Of a stretch of DNA of 64,000 bases, positions 17,114 through 25,303 are shown piece by piece; position 1 is the first letter of the stretch, and each line of letters starts with the position of its first letter. Below the pieces are notes generated by a model. That model did no database searches. It was not told the DNA's origin and saw only the letters and a list, made by a program, of their open reading frames with translations. The position numbers and the translations under genes are program-made. Source of the DNA: an uncultured Clostridia bacterium (GTDB lineage Bacteria > Bacillota_A > Clostridia > TANB77 > CAG-508); NCBI GenBank assembly GCA_944388685.1, contig CALXJS010000001.1:40430-104429 (forward strand). The letters are read 5' to 3'.

Positions 17114-17184
17114 TAAAAAAATCAGTACATTTTACAATGTACTGACATTACTTCTCTATATATTCAAACTACTTCTACATTGTA
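17114..17184 (-). terminator. Leader terminator with overlapping antiterminator before the polysaccharide operon
   Basis: CAGTACATT and AATGTACTG (17123-17144) form a 9-bp hairpin followed on the minus strand by ATTTTTTT and directly by the AAGGAG of the first gene. Upstream in the same RNA, TACAATGTA (17176-17184) is exactly complementary to TACATTGTA (17133-17141), which contains the first arm of the terminator, so a competing antiterminator helix can form. ATAGAGAG/CTCTAT around 17214 and 17155 can also pair. The arrangement predicts transcription attenuation of the operon. Confidence 0.65.
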
Positions 17185-17334
17185 TAATCAAATTTCAAAA
17201 TTTTATGTTATTTTATAGAGAGATTATACTATATGTAGACCAATTATTTTCAGTTAAAATCATCACTCTATTCTATCATTCAGCATTCATATTAAGTGCT
17301 GAATCATAATCCCGTTTTTTTATATGTAAAACTA
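17185..17334 (-). promoter_or_regulatory. Untranslated leader of the polysaccharide operon
   Basis: About 150 bases of leader with no reading frame of note. Near its 5' end is an 8-bp hairpin, ATTCAGCA and TGCTGAAT (about 17278-17305). No known riboswitch consensus was recognised. It is followed by the attenuator. Confidence 0.5.
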
Positions 17335-17340
17335 GTTTAC

Positions 17341-17369
17341 ATTATACACTAAAATGTCAATTTTTACAA
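17341..17369 (-). promoter_or_regulatory. Promoter of the polysaccharide operon
   Basis: On the minus strand TTGTAA (17364-17369) and TATAAT (17341-17346) are separated by 17 bases. A start near 17334 gives a leader of about 235 bases. A closer TTGACA lies only 8 bases from the -10 box and cannot be its -35. Confidence 0.7.
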
Positions 17370-17476
17370 GGGTTTTAGACATTTTTTTTGAAAAAAATTA
17401 ACGTTTTTTTGAATTATTATTTATTATTTATTTTTTGGCATTATTATACAAATTTACGATATTTTATTTTTAATTT

Positions 17477-18094
17477 TTACAATTCTTTAAATTCTAAATT
17501 TCCAATCACATTTTTTAAATATTTTTTTATTTTTTCCTCATCTAGTGGTTTAGATATATATTCATCAAAACCTTGTTCTAAATATTTTTTTCTTGCATTT
17601 TGATCTACTGTTAATATTACTATCGGAATATTGTAATTATTTTCTTCTTTAAGTTTAGATAATACCATATATCCACTCTCACCATTCGGATAAACATTAT
17701 TTGTTATTATAGCATCATATTTGTTACCACTTTCAATTCTTTCAATTACATCACTAGCAGTTGGAACAACTTCTGTTTCAATACCCATTATTTTTAAGGC
17801 ACTATTTGTAATTGGTGCCATACTAGTAGTATAATCTCCCACAAGAATTTTTATAGGTCTATTGGTTTTATATTTTACTTTTTCTGAAAACCCATTTTGA
17901 ATTTTACTATTCCACTCTATACTTTTTTCTTTTCTTATTCTTGCTTTTTCTATTTCATACTTCTTATATAATTTTTCTTTATATTCCTCAAACTCTTTTT
18001 CTTCTTTTTCTTTTTTTATAAAATAACAACGAAATATTATGAATATCACAATTGCTATCATTACAAATAATCCCATAAATTTTATATCATCCAT
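17477..18094 (-). CDS. Membrane-anchored degenerate receiver-domain protein
   Basis: A 205-residue protein: a single membrane segment (residues 6-24), a charged coiled coil (25-75) and a CheY-like receiver domain (80-200). The receiver keeps Asp87 (VGDYTT), Thr162 (ILTVD) and the Lys182-Pro pair (ISKPL), but the phospho-acceptor site reads YDAIITNN, with Asn132 where Asp is expected. It is therefore probably a pseudo-receiver that signals by binding. It starts 1 base after the upstream unknown gene and lies just ahead of the polysaccharide promoter, so a role in controlling polysaccharide synthesis or export is plausible but unproven. Confidence 0.8.
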   Translation of the reverse strand: MDDIKFMGLFVMIAIVIFIIFRCYFIKKEKEEKEFEEYKEKLYKKYEIEKARIRKEKSIEWNSKIQNGFSEKVKYKTNRPIKILVGDYTTSMAPITNSALKIMGIETEVVPTASDVIERIESGNKYDAIITNNVYPNGESGYMVLSKLKEENNYNIPIVILTVDQNARKKYLEQGFDEYISKPLDEEKIKKYLKNVIGNLEFKEL

Positions 18095-18095
18095 A

Positions 18096-18635
18096 TTATT
18101 TTACCTCCTTAAAAATATTATCAATGTCAACTTCATATTTAATTTTTAATAATTCTCGTGTTTTAGCAAATATTTCTTTTTTATATTTATGTATTTCTTT
18201 ACTATATGGCAAATAACGACATATAAATTCATCAAAAATAGTTTCAACAGATGACTCATAAAGTTCTTCAAGATAATAATTCAAATAACACTCACAAGCA
18301 AAAATCTCCGAAGTTGAGGAAATTATTGTTTCTTTCCTAAAATCATTAACATTCATTTTATTAATAATTCTTTTTATTTCATTAAAATCTTCTTCCTTTA
18401 AAACATATCTTTCGTTCTTACTTTTTTTAACCTTATAAACTTTTATAACATCTCCACTTTCATTTGCTGATGTATAGCATTTTCTAATTTCAATTAATTT
18501 TTTGTTTTTAAAAACAAAATCAAATTCGATATCAAAAAAATAATTTTTACTTTTTAAAATAAACACATTATCTATTTGAATTAAATCTTGTTTTTTTATA
18601 ATCAATTCTTCTTTATCATCTGTAATTAGGAACAT
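18096..18635 (-). CDS. Protein of unknown function, first gene of a regulatory pair
   Basis: A 179-residue soluble protein I do not recognise. The N-terminal third is beta-rich (FLITDDKEELIIKKQDLIQI, YFFDIEFDFVFKNKK). The rest is helical and acidic, with a Cys pair in FACECYLNYYLEEL. No membrane segment. The ribosome binding site AAGGAGGAAG precedes ATG 18635. The gene lies behind a short leader with an intrinsic terminator and a promoter whose -35 abuts a palindrome, and it is co-transcribed with the pseudo-receiver gene. Regulation suggests a conditionally expressed control or sensing protein. Confidence 0.7.
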   Translation of the reverse strand: MFLITDDKEELIIKKQDLIQIDNVFILKSKNYFFDIEFDFVFKNKKLIEIRKCYTSANESGDVIKVYKVKKSKNERYVLKEEDFNEIKRIINKMNVNDFRKETIISSTSEIFACECYLNYYLEELYESSVETIFDEFICRYLPYSKEIHKYKKEIFAKTRELLKIKYEVDIDNIFKEVK

Positions 18636-18682
18636 TTTTCTTCCTCCTTAAAACATATCCCACTATAAGAATATTATATATA

Positions 18683-18718
18683 AAAAAATGCAGTACATCT
18701 ATAAGAAAATCGTACTGC
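18683..18718 (-). terminator. Leader terminator before the regulatory pair
   Basis: GCAGTAC (18690-18696) and GTACTGC (18712-18718) form a hairpin followed on the minus strand by ATTTTTTT. It lies only about 20 bases after the predicted start of transcription and 48 bases before the start codon, so it is an attenuator in the leader. Its CAGTAC/GTACTG arms resemble those of the attenuator at 17123-17144. Confidence 0.65.
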
Positions 18719-18743
18719 CTTAACCATTCCATCATATATACGA

Positions 18744-18772
18744 ATTATACTAAATTCAAAAAACAAAGTCAA
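18744..18772 (-). promoter_or_regulatory. Strong promoter of the regulatory pair
   Basis: Minus-strand TTGACT (18767-18772) and TATAAT (18744-18749), spacing exactly 17. Transcription should start near 18737. Confidence 0.8.
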
Positions 18773-18782
18773 CCGATATCGG
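18773..18782. promoter_or_regulatory. Palindromic operator between divergent genes
   Basis: The perfect 10-bp palindrome CCGATATCGG abuts the -35 box of the leftward promoter and lies about 12 bases upstream of a possible rightward -35 (TTGTTG near 18794, with AATATA after 17 bases). It is the likely binding site of the Cro-like protein encoded divergently. Confidence 0.55.
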
Positions 18783-18841
18783 CGTATATTATTTGTTGTT
18801 TTTTGCTAAAATTTTAATATAAATCAATGGGAGGTGTGATG

Positions 18842-19081
18842 ATGTTATTTAGAGAAGCAGTTAGTCAAAGAATTTATAATCTATGTGACGAGTATAATTA
18901 TACTCCAAATAAACTTGCAGAAATGTCAGCCATCCCACCATCAACATTAAGAGCACTATTATCTAACAATGTTGCAAATCCTAGTTCGTATATAATATAT
19001 AAAATATGCAAGACATTAAAAATAACTTTAACAGATTTTTTTAATTCTGATTTATTTGATTTTAATAAAATAGAAGATTAA
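18842..19081 (+). CDS. Small Cro/CI-type HTH regulator
   Basis: One of the few plus-strand genes in the element. Start taken at ATG 18842 (or 18839), 7 bases after GGGAGG, giving 79 residues: MLFREAVSQRIYNLCDEYNYTPNKLAEMSAIPPSTLRALL. This is an XRE-family helix-turn-helix with its recognition helix at PPSTLRALLS. No extra domain follows. It is divergent from the regulatory pair and separated from it by a palindrome, so it probably represses that promoter and possibly itself. Confidence 0.85.
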   Translation: MLFREAVSQRIYNLCDEYNYTPNKLAEMSAIPPSTLRALLSNNVANPSSYIIYKICKTLKITLTDFFNSDLFDFNKIED

Positions 19082-19119
19082 ATTCAAAAAAAATTATAAA
19101 ATAAATTTTAATATGTATC

Positions 19120-19155
19120 AAGGCTATTTCAATTTAGAAATAACCTTTTTTATTT
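19120..19155 (+). terminator. Terminator after the HTH regulator gene
   Basis: AAGGCTATTTC and GAAATAACCTT form a hairpin with one mismatch, followed by TTTTTATTTTT on the plus strand. It separates this gene from the convergent conjugation genes. Confidence 0.75.
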
Positions 19156-19207
19156 TTATGAACAAAATTATTAAACCTACAAATAATTTTAGTAGCACTT
19201 TTACCAT

Positions 19208-20845
19208 TTAATTAACCTTAAAATAATTAAATTGTGAAGTTTTTCCCATTTCGTAAGCATTCCACATAATATTATGATTACTTCCTGGATCAACCATCAT
19301 AACATTTACTGAATCTATACCTGTTATTGCCACCCAATGTTGATTTCCTTGTGTTGCACCTTTCACTTCTGCTGTAATAAAATATCCTTGATTAAAATAT
19401 TGCGTAATAAGAGCAATTTTTTCACTTCTTGACTTACCTCTTAAATTAACATTACCTGCATAACTAAATCCTGGTACTGCTTTACTAACTGCTGCATACT
19501 GTAAATTACCACCACTATCAAATCCGTTATTTTTATTTAATGCCTCTACAAATGTTCCTGGATTAAACGGACTTATTGTAGTATTAATACCAGACTTTTG
19601 TATTAAAATTGCAATAGATGTGACAAGACAACCTATTTGTCCTATTGTACTATTTGTATTTCCTATTTTTATATTACTCCAAGTAGAATCGCCTTGCCTC
19701 CAATTAACATACTCTCCTGAATCATTTAATCCATAAATAACACCATTCCATAAACTTGAATATTGATTACTTGATAACTCTGCTAGTTGTTTATTTTGTT
19801 CTGCATTAAAATTATATTTTGTTTTCATTTCATCAACTGACTTATTAGCAATTTTAATACGCAAAACATTTTTCTGAACTTCTTTTGGTTCTTCATCTGT
19901 ATTTATTCCCTGCTCTATAACTGTTTCTTCTTTTACTTCTGACGAAATAGTATTCATTTCCCAAAATATATCTTTTACAATTTTCTTTTTATTATCATCT
20001 ATCGTAACAACATCAGTTTGATTTTTACCGTTCGATTGTTTAATTGTATATATAAGTAAAATATCCTTCCAAGAAGCCATATTTCCCTCTAACACATAAT
20101 CGTCGTGTGAATTAGAATCTTGAATTGATTGTAATTCATCGGCAAATTCTTGATTACATTCTGCTACTACCTCATTCATTGTAATTGCATTTGTACTTGT
20201 TTTCTCACTTGAAAAGAAAATTCCAAATACTGAACTTACTAAAAGTCCAACTAAACAAATTACAACAATTACTACTACTGCTATCCAACCACCTGCAATA
20301 AGTGCTGAAATCAATGCTTTTGTTCCTGCAATTATCGCTTTTACTGCTGATATAGTTGCTTTTACTGCAACTTTTACGGTTCTTGCCGTAACCTTTGCAC
20401 TTGCTTTTGCTACTTGATATGCTTTTTTACTTGCTTTAACTGATTCCTTTGCAGCCTTTTCTGTTTTTTTAACAACTTCTTTACTTGTTTTTATTGCTGT
20501 TTTTGTATTTTTAGTCGTATTTTTCATTGTTTTTTTAGCAAGTCTTTTTTCTTTAAATGCTTTTATTTTAATTTTAGATTTTTGTAAGTTTTCTTTTGTT
20601 CTTATTAAAGACTTTTGTCCTTGTTTATTAAATTCATTAACACCTTTATTAACTGAAATAGCAGTAATAGTATTTATTCTATTACTACCATATTCATTTA
20701 CATTATCTTCTTTTTGATTAGTTGCATTATCTGTTTTTTCTTTTATTTCCACAATATTATCTTTAAATTTCTCTGTCGCAACTACTCCTTTATTTATAGT
20801 TTTAATTCCTTTTTTAGCAATATCTCTTAATTTAATATCTGCCAA
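19208..20845 (-). CDS. Conjugation cell-wall hydrolase/C39-like peptidase (CD1108-type)
   Basis: A 545-residue protein. Residues 1-180 are Lys/Ala-rich and cytoplasmic, a membrane segment lies near 185-210 (WIAVVVIVVICLVGLLV), and the rest should be extracellular. The C-terminal domain reads as a C39-like papain fold: catalytic Cys in IGQIGCLVTSIAI, His in NQHWVAITGID and acidic residue in MMVDPGSNH. In this position, next to the VirB4 gene, such proteins are thought to open peptidoglycan for the transfer channel. No separate lysozyme-like domain is seen, unlike the two-domain VirB1-type hydrolases of some related elements. Confidence 0.85.
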   Translation of the reverse strand: MADIKLRDIAKKGIKTINKGVVATEKFKDNIVEIKEKTDNATNQKEDNVNEYGSNRINTITAISVNKGVNEFNKQGQKSLIRTKENLQKSKIKIKAFKEKRLAKKTMKNTTKNTKTAIKTSKEVVKKTEKAAKESVKASKKAYQVAKASAKVTARTVKVAVKATISAVKAIIAGTKALISALIAGGWIAVVVIVVICLVGLLVSSVFGIFFSSEKTSTNAITMNEVVAECNQEFADELQSIQDSNSHDDYVLEGNMASWKDILLIYTIKQSNGKNQTDVVTIDDNKKKIVKDIFWEMNTISSEVKEETVIEQGINTDEEPKEVQKNVLRIKIANKSVDEMKTKYNFNAEQNKQLAELSSNQYSSLWNGVIYGLNDSGEYVNWRQGDSTWSNIKIGNTNSTIGQIGCLVTSIAILIQKSGINTTISPFNPGTFVEALNKNNGFDSGGNLQYAAVSKAVPGFSYAGNVNLRGKSRSEKIALITQYFNQGYFITAEVKGATQGNQHWVAITGIDSVNVMMVDPGSNHNIMWNAYEMGKTSQFNYFKVN

Positions 20846-20864
20846 GTTTCACACCTCCTAGCAA

Positions 20865-23201
20865 TTATTCTTTACTCTCACCTGGTTTAGTTGTCATCAA
20901 TTTATATAAATTAGTATTTGTAGGGAATTTATTAACAAATGGTACTAATGAACTACCTACTTTTAACAATCCTTGACCTGCTCCTACATTAGTTATATAA
21001 CCCATTTGTAAATCAGATATATTTAATAATTTTGCTAGTTCTAATCTATCTGTACTTGCTTGATTAAGCATTACAATAAACTCTGAATTTGCTAACATTG
21101 TTCTTGCAGTATGGCTTTGTAATAAATCATCAACATTTTGTGTTATACCTGTACAATATGCACCATATTTACGAACTCTTTTCCATAAAGTAAATAAGAA
21201 GTTTGCTGAATATTCGTGTTGGAATAACAAATATATTTCATCAATGAAAATATAGGTATTTCTTCCTTTTGTTCTATTCATTGTTATTCTATTTAAAATA
21301 CTATCAAGAACAACTAACATACCGATAGGAAGTAATTGTTTTCCTAAATCTAATATGTCATAACATATTAAACGATTATTTGTATCAACATTAGTATTCT
21401 TCGCAAAAGTATTTAAAGAGCCATCAGTAAAGAGTTCTATTGCAAGTGCAATCTCTTTTGCTTCTGGCTCTGTTTGTTTTAATAATTCTTCTCTAAAATC
21501 TTGTAATGTTGGTGGAGTTCCCTGATAATTTCCTTGTTGAAAATGTCTATAAACTTGTGCCGTACACCTATCTATAATAGACTTTTGCTTTGGACCTAAA
21601 TTGCTACCACCAATTAATTGTTCACAAAGTGAAAGTATAAATTCTGATTTTAATATAACAGGATTTGCTCCATCTCCATATTCACTATTCATATCCATTG
21701 CATTTATATGGTTTTTACTTGTAGCAGAAATATGGATTACTTCTCCTTTCATTGCATTAACAAGTGGAGAATATTCTCGTTCTGGATCAATTATTATTAC
21801 ATCTGCATTTGGATCACGAAGTATAACAGATACAATTTCATTTTTTCCTGTAAATGATTTACCACTACCAGATACACCTAGTATAAAACTATTACCGTTT
21901 AATAATTGGCGTCTATCTGCAATAATCATATTTTTGCTAATAACATTTTGTCCATAATAAATACCATTTTCGTGATTTATTTCTTGAACTCTAAATGGCA
22001 TAAACACTGCTAAACTTTCTGTTGTTAAAGTTCTTAAAGTATCTATTTTTCTTACACCAAAAGGCATTGCTGTGTTAAGTCCGTCCATTTGTTGATATTT
22101 TAAAATAGCAAACTGACATAAATGTTTTCTTGCAGTCGTTAATAAACTTTCCGTATCACTGTCTAATTGTTCTTTTGAATCTGCTGTATGAACCATTGTT
22201 AGCACAGATACAAACATTCTTTGGTCACGAGTAGTTAAATCATCTAAAAATTCTTTTGACTCATTTCTTTGTTGTTCCATATCATAAGGAATAACTGCTG
22301 AAAAGTTATTATTAGAATTTTGGCGTCTTTGCCAATTAGTTATATTTGTTTCAACGCCCAATCTTCTATTTTCAACTTCTCTTACTGCTTCATCCATTGG
22401 TATTGGAATAACATCAATACTCATCATCATATTTCTATTTAAGTCTGTTAATTCTGCAACCATATTATCTTTAATATAACTTGCATATTCTTTTAGATAT
22501 ATAACTCTGCCATATTTATTACCCATTTTAAAATAATCTTTTTCAAATTCAAAACTATCTGGGCATATAAAATCTTTAAAACTATGACCTTTTCTCATAT
22601 TTTGAATCATATCAAAAGAGAAAACATTTTCTTCTCCCTCTCTATAAAAATCGTGACATAAGCGAAGTCTATCCACCGCTTCTAATTCAATACATTTTGA
22701 ACCTAATTGTGAAAAATGATTAGTTAAATCTGCTCCAATTCTTGAAAAATAATTTCTTGCTTCTTCAACTGATTTTTTATTTATTGAAATAGTTAAAAAT
22801 TTTTCTTGTGTAATACCATTAGCACCTTTTGTCTTATCTAACAGCATTTTATTATATTCTTTTCTATACTTATCTAAATCATCATCATTTAATGGTAATA
22901 ATATATTTTTTTCAAAATCAATCTTATTTAATCTTCTATTTAATACTGTTATTTTCGTAGTAGCACCTGTATCAAAAGAGTTTAATAATTCACTATATTC
23001 TAGGAACATTCCCTCTTTATCAGACCTACTTGCTACAGCATAATTTATATCTGTAAAACGATAACATTTTGAATATTTATTTTTTCCTACTTGAAATATA
23101 CCATCTTGCCATATTCTTTGAACAGGAATAACATCTTGCACTCCTTTTGGAACTACAAATGTTTCCTTATCTTGTTTGAATAACATTTTAACTGTTTTCA
23201 T
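20865..23201 (-). CDS. VirB4-type conjugation ATPase
   Basis: A 778-residue traffic ATPase of the VirB4/TraE family that energises the type IV secretion channel at the inner face of the membrane. Walker A is ILGVSGSGKSF, just past the middle of the protein; Walker B is TYIFIDEIYLLF in the C-terminal third, followed by GITQNVDDLL. No membrane segment is evident. The start overlaps the PrgI-like gene by 14 bases. It is 20 bases upstream of the C39-like hydrolase gene. Length and motifs are complete. Confidence 0.95.
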   Translation of the reverse strand: MKTVKMLFKQDKETFVVPKGVQDVIPVQRIWQDGIFQVGKNKYSKCYRFTDINYAVASRSDKEGMFLEYSELLNSFDTGATTKITVLNRRLNKIDFEKNILLPLNDDDLDKYRKEYNKMLLDKTKGANGITQEKFLTISINKKSVEEARNYFSRIGADLTNHFSQLGSKCIELEAVDRLRLCHDFYREGEENVFSFDMIQNMRKGHSFKDFICPDSFEFEKDYFKMGNKYGRVIYLKEYASYIKDNMVAELTDLNRNMMMSIDVIPIPMDEAVREVENRRLGVETNITNWQRRQNSNNNFSAVIPYDMEQQRNESKEFLDDLTTRDQRMFVSVLTMVHTADSKEQLDSDTESLLTTARKHLCQFAILKYQQMDGLNTAMPFGVRKIDTLRTLTTESLAVFMPFRVQEINHENGIYYGQNVISKNMIIADRRQLLNGNSFILGVSGSGKSFTGKNEIVSVILRDPNADVIIIDPEREYSPLVNAMKGEVIHISATSKNHINAMDMNSEYGDGANPVILKSEFILSLCEQLIGGSNLGPKQKSIIDRCTAQVYRHFQQGNYQGTPPTLQDFREELLKQTEPEAKEIALAIELFTDGSLNTFAKNTNVDTNNRLICYDILDLGKQLLPIGMLVVLDSILNRITMNRTKGRNTYIFIDEIYLLFQHEYSANFLFTLWKRVRKYGAYCTGITQNVDDLLQSHTARTMLANSEFIVMLNQASTDRLELAKLLNISDLQMGYITNVGAGQGLLKVGSSLVPFVNKFPTNTNLYKLMTTKPGESKE

Positions 23202-23553
23202 TCTTCTTTCCCTCCTTTTCCAACTTATCTTTCAATAATTCATAATAAAAATTAACAGGTCTAAATGTTAATTTCTTTGGTATTAGAAACTCTGATTTAA
23301 TCCAGGCATATATAAATTTTTCTGCTGTCATACCGTTATAAGTAATAAATCCTAGTGCAGCAAACGGAGAAGCACCTAAAATACATACCCAAGAAAGCGT
23401 TTCAATTCCAAAATGACCTTTTAATAGGAAATATAATAAGACTGCCACACCACAAGCCATTACAGAAAAAAAGAACTGTCGCATTGACAGTCCAAAAAAT
23501 ATACTTTCTGTATAATTCCTTATTTCTCTATTTATTTTTACTTCCAAAGTCAT
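23188..23553 (-). CDS. PrgI family (VirB3-like) membrane protein
   Basis: A 121-residue protein with two adjacent membrane segments (FFFSVMACGVAVLLYFLL and TLSWVCILGASPFAALGFI) after a short N-terminus VKINREIRNYTESIFFGLSMRQ, which is the PrgI family signature. It forms part of the inner-membrane complex with VirB4, whose gene it overlaps. The upstream DUF4314 gene overlaps its first 4 bases. Confidence 0.9.
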   Translation of the reverse strand: MTLEVKINREIRNYTESIFFGLSMRQFFFSVMACGVAVLLYFLLKGHFGIETLSWVCILGASPFAALGFITYNGMTAEKFIYAWIKSEFLIPKKLTFRPVNFYYELLKDKLEKEGKKNENS

Positions 23554-23810
23554 CTACTCCTTTCTTTTTTGTTTTGTTGTTTTGATTTATTCATATCATC
23601 AACTTTTTCAAATTTATCTACACCATAAATAAGGGATAATGTTCTACCATTATCCCACGACATTCCTATTTGCCCTTCATCATCAACATAATCAACAGTC
23701 CCACACATTCCACTAGGCACTGCATAACTATCCTGCATATAAATCAATCTTATTCTAGTTCCAACAGGAAATTTTTCTTTAATCATTTCTACTTCTTTTC
23801 TATCTTTCAT
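23550..23810 (-). CDS. DUF4314 domain protein
   Basis: An 86-residue protein with the DUF4314 pattern: FPVGTRIRLIYMQDSYAVPSGMCGTVDYVDDEGQIGMSWDNGRTLSLIYGVD, a small SH3-like beta barrel. It is widespread in Firmicute conjugative elements; its role is unknown. The ribosome binding site AGGAAATT precedes ATG. It lies between two element-specific proteins and the PrgI-like gene, with overlapping or closely spaced ends. Confidence 0.85.
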   Translation of the reverse strand: MKDRKEVEMIKEKFPVGTRIRLIYMQDSYAVPSGMCGTVDYVDDEGQIGMSWDNGRTLSLIYGVDKFEKVDDMNKSKQQNKKERSR

Positions 23811-23816
23811 AATTTC

Positions 23817-24992
23817 CTACCTTTCCTCCTTACTTCCAAAACTTCTTGCAAGATTACCACCATTTATTACTTTTTGAAAATCTTTTGTAGCAGTTTTTAA
23901 ATCGTTATCATAGTAATAACCATAGTTCCAAGATAAATCATCATTTTTTGTACTATAACCAAATGCAATGATATATTCTTTTCCCCACTTTTCGCTAAAA
24001 CTTTCTACTAATGCAATAGGTTCTCCTCGTCTATAACCTCTATCAATGATTCTCTTTAATCCAAAAGTATCTTTAAAACCTATATGATCTTTATAGTCTG
24101 TTTCAATTTGTTCTTTATTATTTTCTAACCACTGACCTAACATTTCATAAGCAGAATGATTGCTATCTTTATATTCTTTTGAACTTAAAAACTTTTCTGC
24201 CACTTGACCACAAAATTCATAATTAGTATCACATTCTAATGTTTCATACTTTTTTATCATATCATTTAATAAATCATATCCTAAAACGAATGTGTAATAT
24301 GCTTTGTCCTCATTTACAATAGTTTTATCTTGATAAAATTCATCAATATATTCTCTTACATTTTGTTTGAGTCCTACTGTATTTAATGAAACAGTTTCTA
24401 TTTCCTCGCCATTAATATAGTCTTGCTGATTTTCATAAATATGCACTAAATTTTCGTTAACATTGTCAGCATTTATATCATCAGCCTCAATGATATATCC
24501 TTTATATTCTATTTTCCCATTCAAACCAAGTCCTTCAAAATGTTTCATAATATCTGGTGTATCATACTTTGTTTTATTGTCTAAATATTCTTTTGTTATT
24601 CCATTATCTGCACAATATTGTAGGTATTTTTGTACTCCCTCTTTATGGTCAATATCTTCTGGAAATAAATCATTTAAAGTATTCCAAATACCATAATTTA
24701 TTTCATCATCTATATATCCTACAAAATAACCTTTTTCAAGTTCTTCAAATATATAATTGTCAAAATTAAAATCCCATTCTGGAATATTAAAATATCCTTT
24801 ATCATAGCCATTTTCTTTTGTTGTATATGGTGCAAATAATATTACATCTTCTATTCTGTCACTTGCTATTACCATAGTTTCTTCTGTATCTAAATTTATT
24901 AAAATACAGTCTATGACCTTATCTTGATGTTCTATATCTTCCATTAAAAAAGATTCTATATCTTTTTTTACTTTCTCTACCTTTTCATTCAT
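23817..24992 (-). CDS. Conserved element protein of unknown function
   Basis: A 391-residue acidic soluble protein. I see three parts: an N-terminal segment with QDKVIDCILINLDTEETMVIASD, a central YKGYIIEADDINADNVNENLVHIYENQQDY unit and a C-terminal part with a Trp/Tyr-rich end (LSWNYGYYYDNDLKTATKDFQKV). Proteins of this kind occur between DUF4314 and VirB6-like genes in related elements; some are annotated as putative anti-defence or accessory proteins, but I cannot support a function. It overlaps the 98-residue gene upstream by one base. Confidence 0.65.
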   Translation of the reverse strand: MNEKVEKVKKDIESFLMEDIEHQDKVIDCILINLDTEETMVIASDRIEDVILFAPYTTKENGYDKGYFNIPEWDFNFDNYIFEELEKGYFVGYIDDEINYGIWNTLNDLFPEDIDHKEGVQKYLQYCADNGITKEYLDNKTKYDTPDIMKHFEGLGLNGKIEYKGYIIEADDINADNVNENLVHIYENQQDYINGEEIETVSLNTVGLKQNVREYIDEFYQDKTIVNEDKAYYTFVLGYDLLNDMIKKYETLECDTNYEFCGQVAEKFLSSKEYKDSNHSAYEMLGQWLENNKEQIETDYKDHIGFKDTFGLKRIIDRGYRRGEPIALVESFSEKWGKEYIIAFGYSTKNDDLSWNYGYYYDNDLKTATKDFQKVINGGNLARSFGSKEER

Positions 24993-25288
24993 TATCTCGC
25001 CTCCATATCTTTATTTTTTATATCTTTTAATAAATCATCAACTGTTCCTACTGACTTATTTTTCTCTACAAATGAATTATAATCAACATAATTGTCATTA
25101 GGTGTTTTACCTAGTTTTATTTCTTTATTTGTAATCATTGATCCAATTCTATTAACAATTACTTTTTTTTCAATACTTGCAATATCATTGCCAAAGTCAC
25201 TATCTCTTAAATCATAACAATATAAACCTTTACTTTCATAATGCTTTTTTTCTTCACTACTTAAACTATGTGTAATTAAATACTTCAT
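24992..25288 (-). CDS. Small conserved element protein of unknown function
   Basis: A 98-residue soluble protein, MKYLITHSLSSEEKKHYESKGLYCYDLRDSDFGNDIASIEKKVIVNRIG. This N-terminal pattern is familiar from other Firmicute conjugative elements, but I know no function. It lies 15 bases after the VirB6-like gene and its stop overlaps the next start. Confidence 0.7.
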   Translation of the reverse strand: MKYLITHSLSSEEKKHYESKGLYCYDLRDSDFGNDIASIEKKVIVNRIGSMITNKEIKLGKTPNDNYVDYNSFVEKNKSVGTVDDLLKDIKNKDMEAR

Positions 25289-25303
25289 AAAATCAGTTCC
25301 TTT

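Noticed and set aside
17341..17358. TTGACA (about 17353-17358) as the -35 box of the polysaccharide promoter
   Set aside because: Only 8 bases separate it from TATAAT; TTGTAA at the correct 17-base spacing is preferred.
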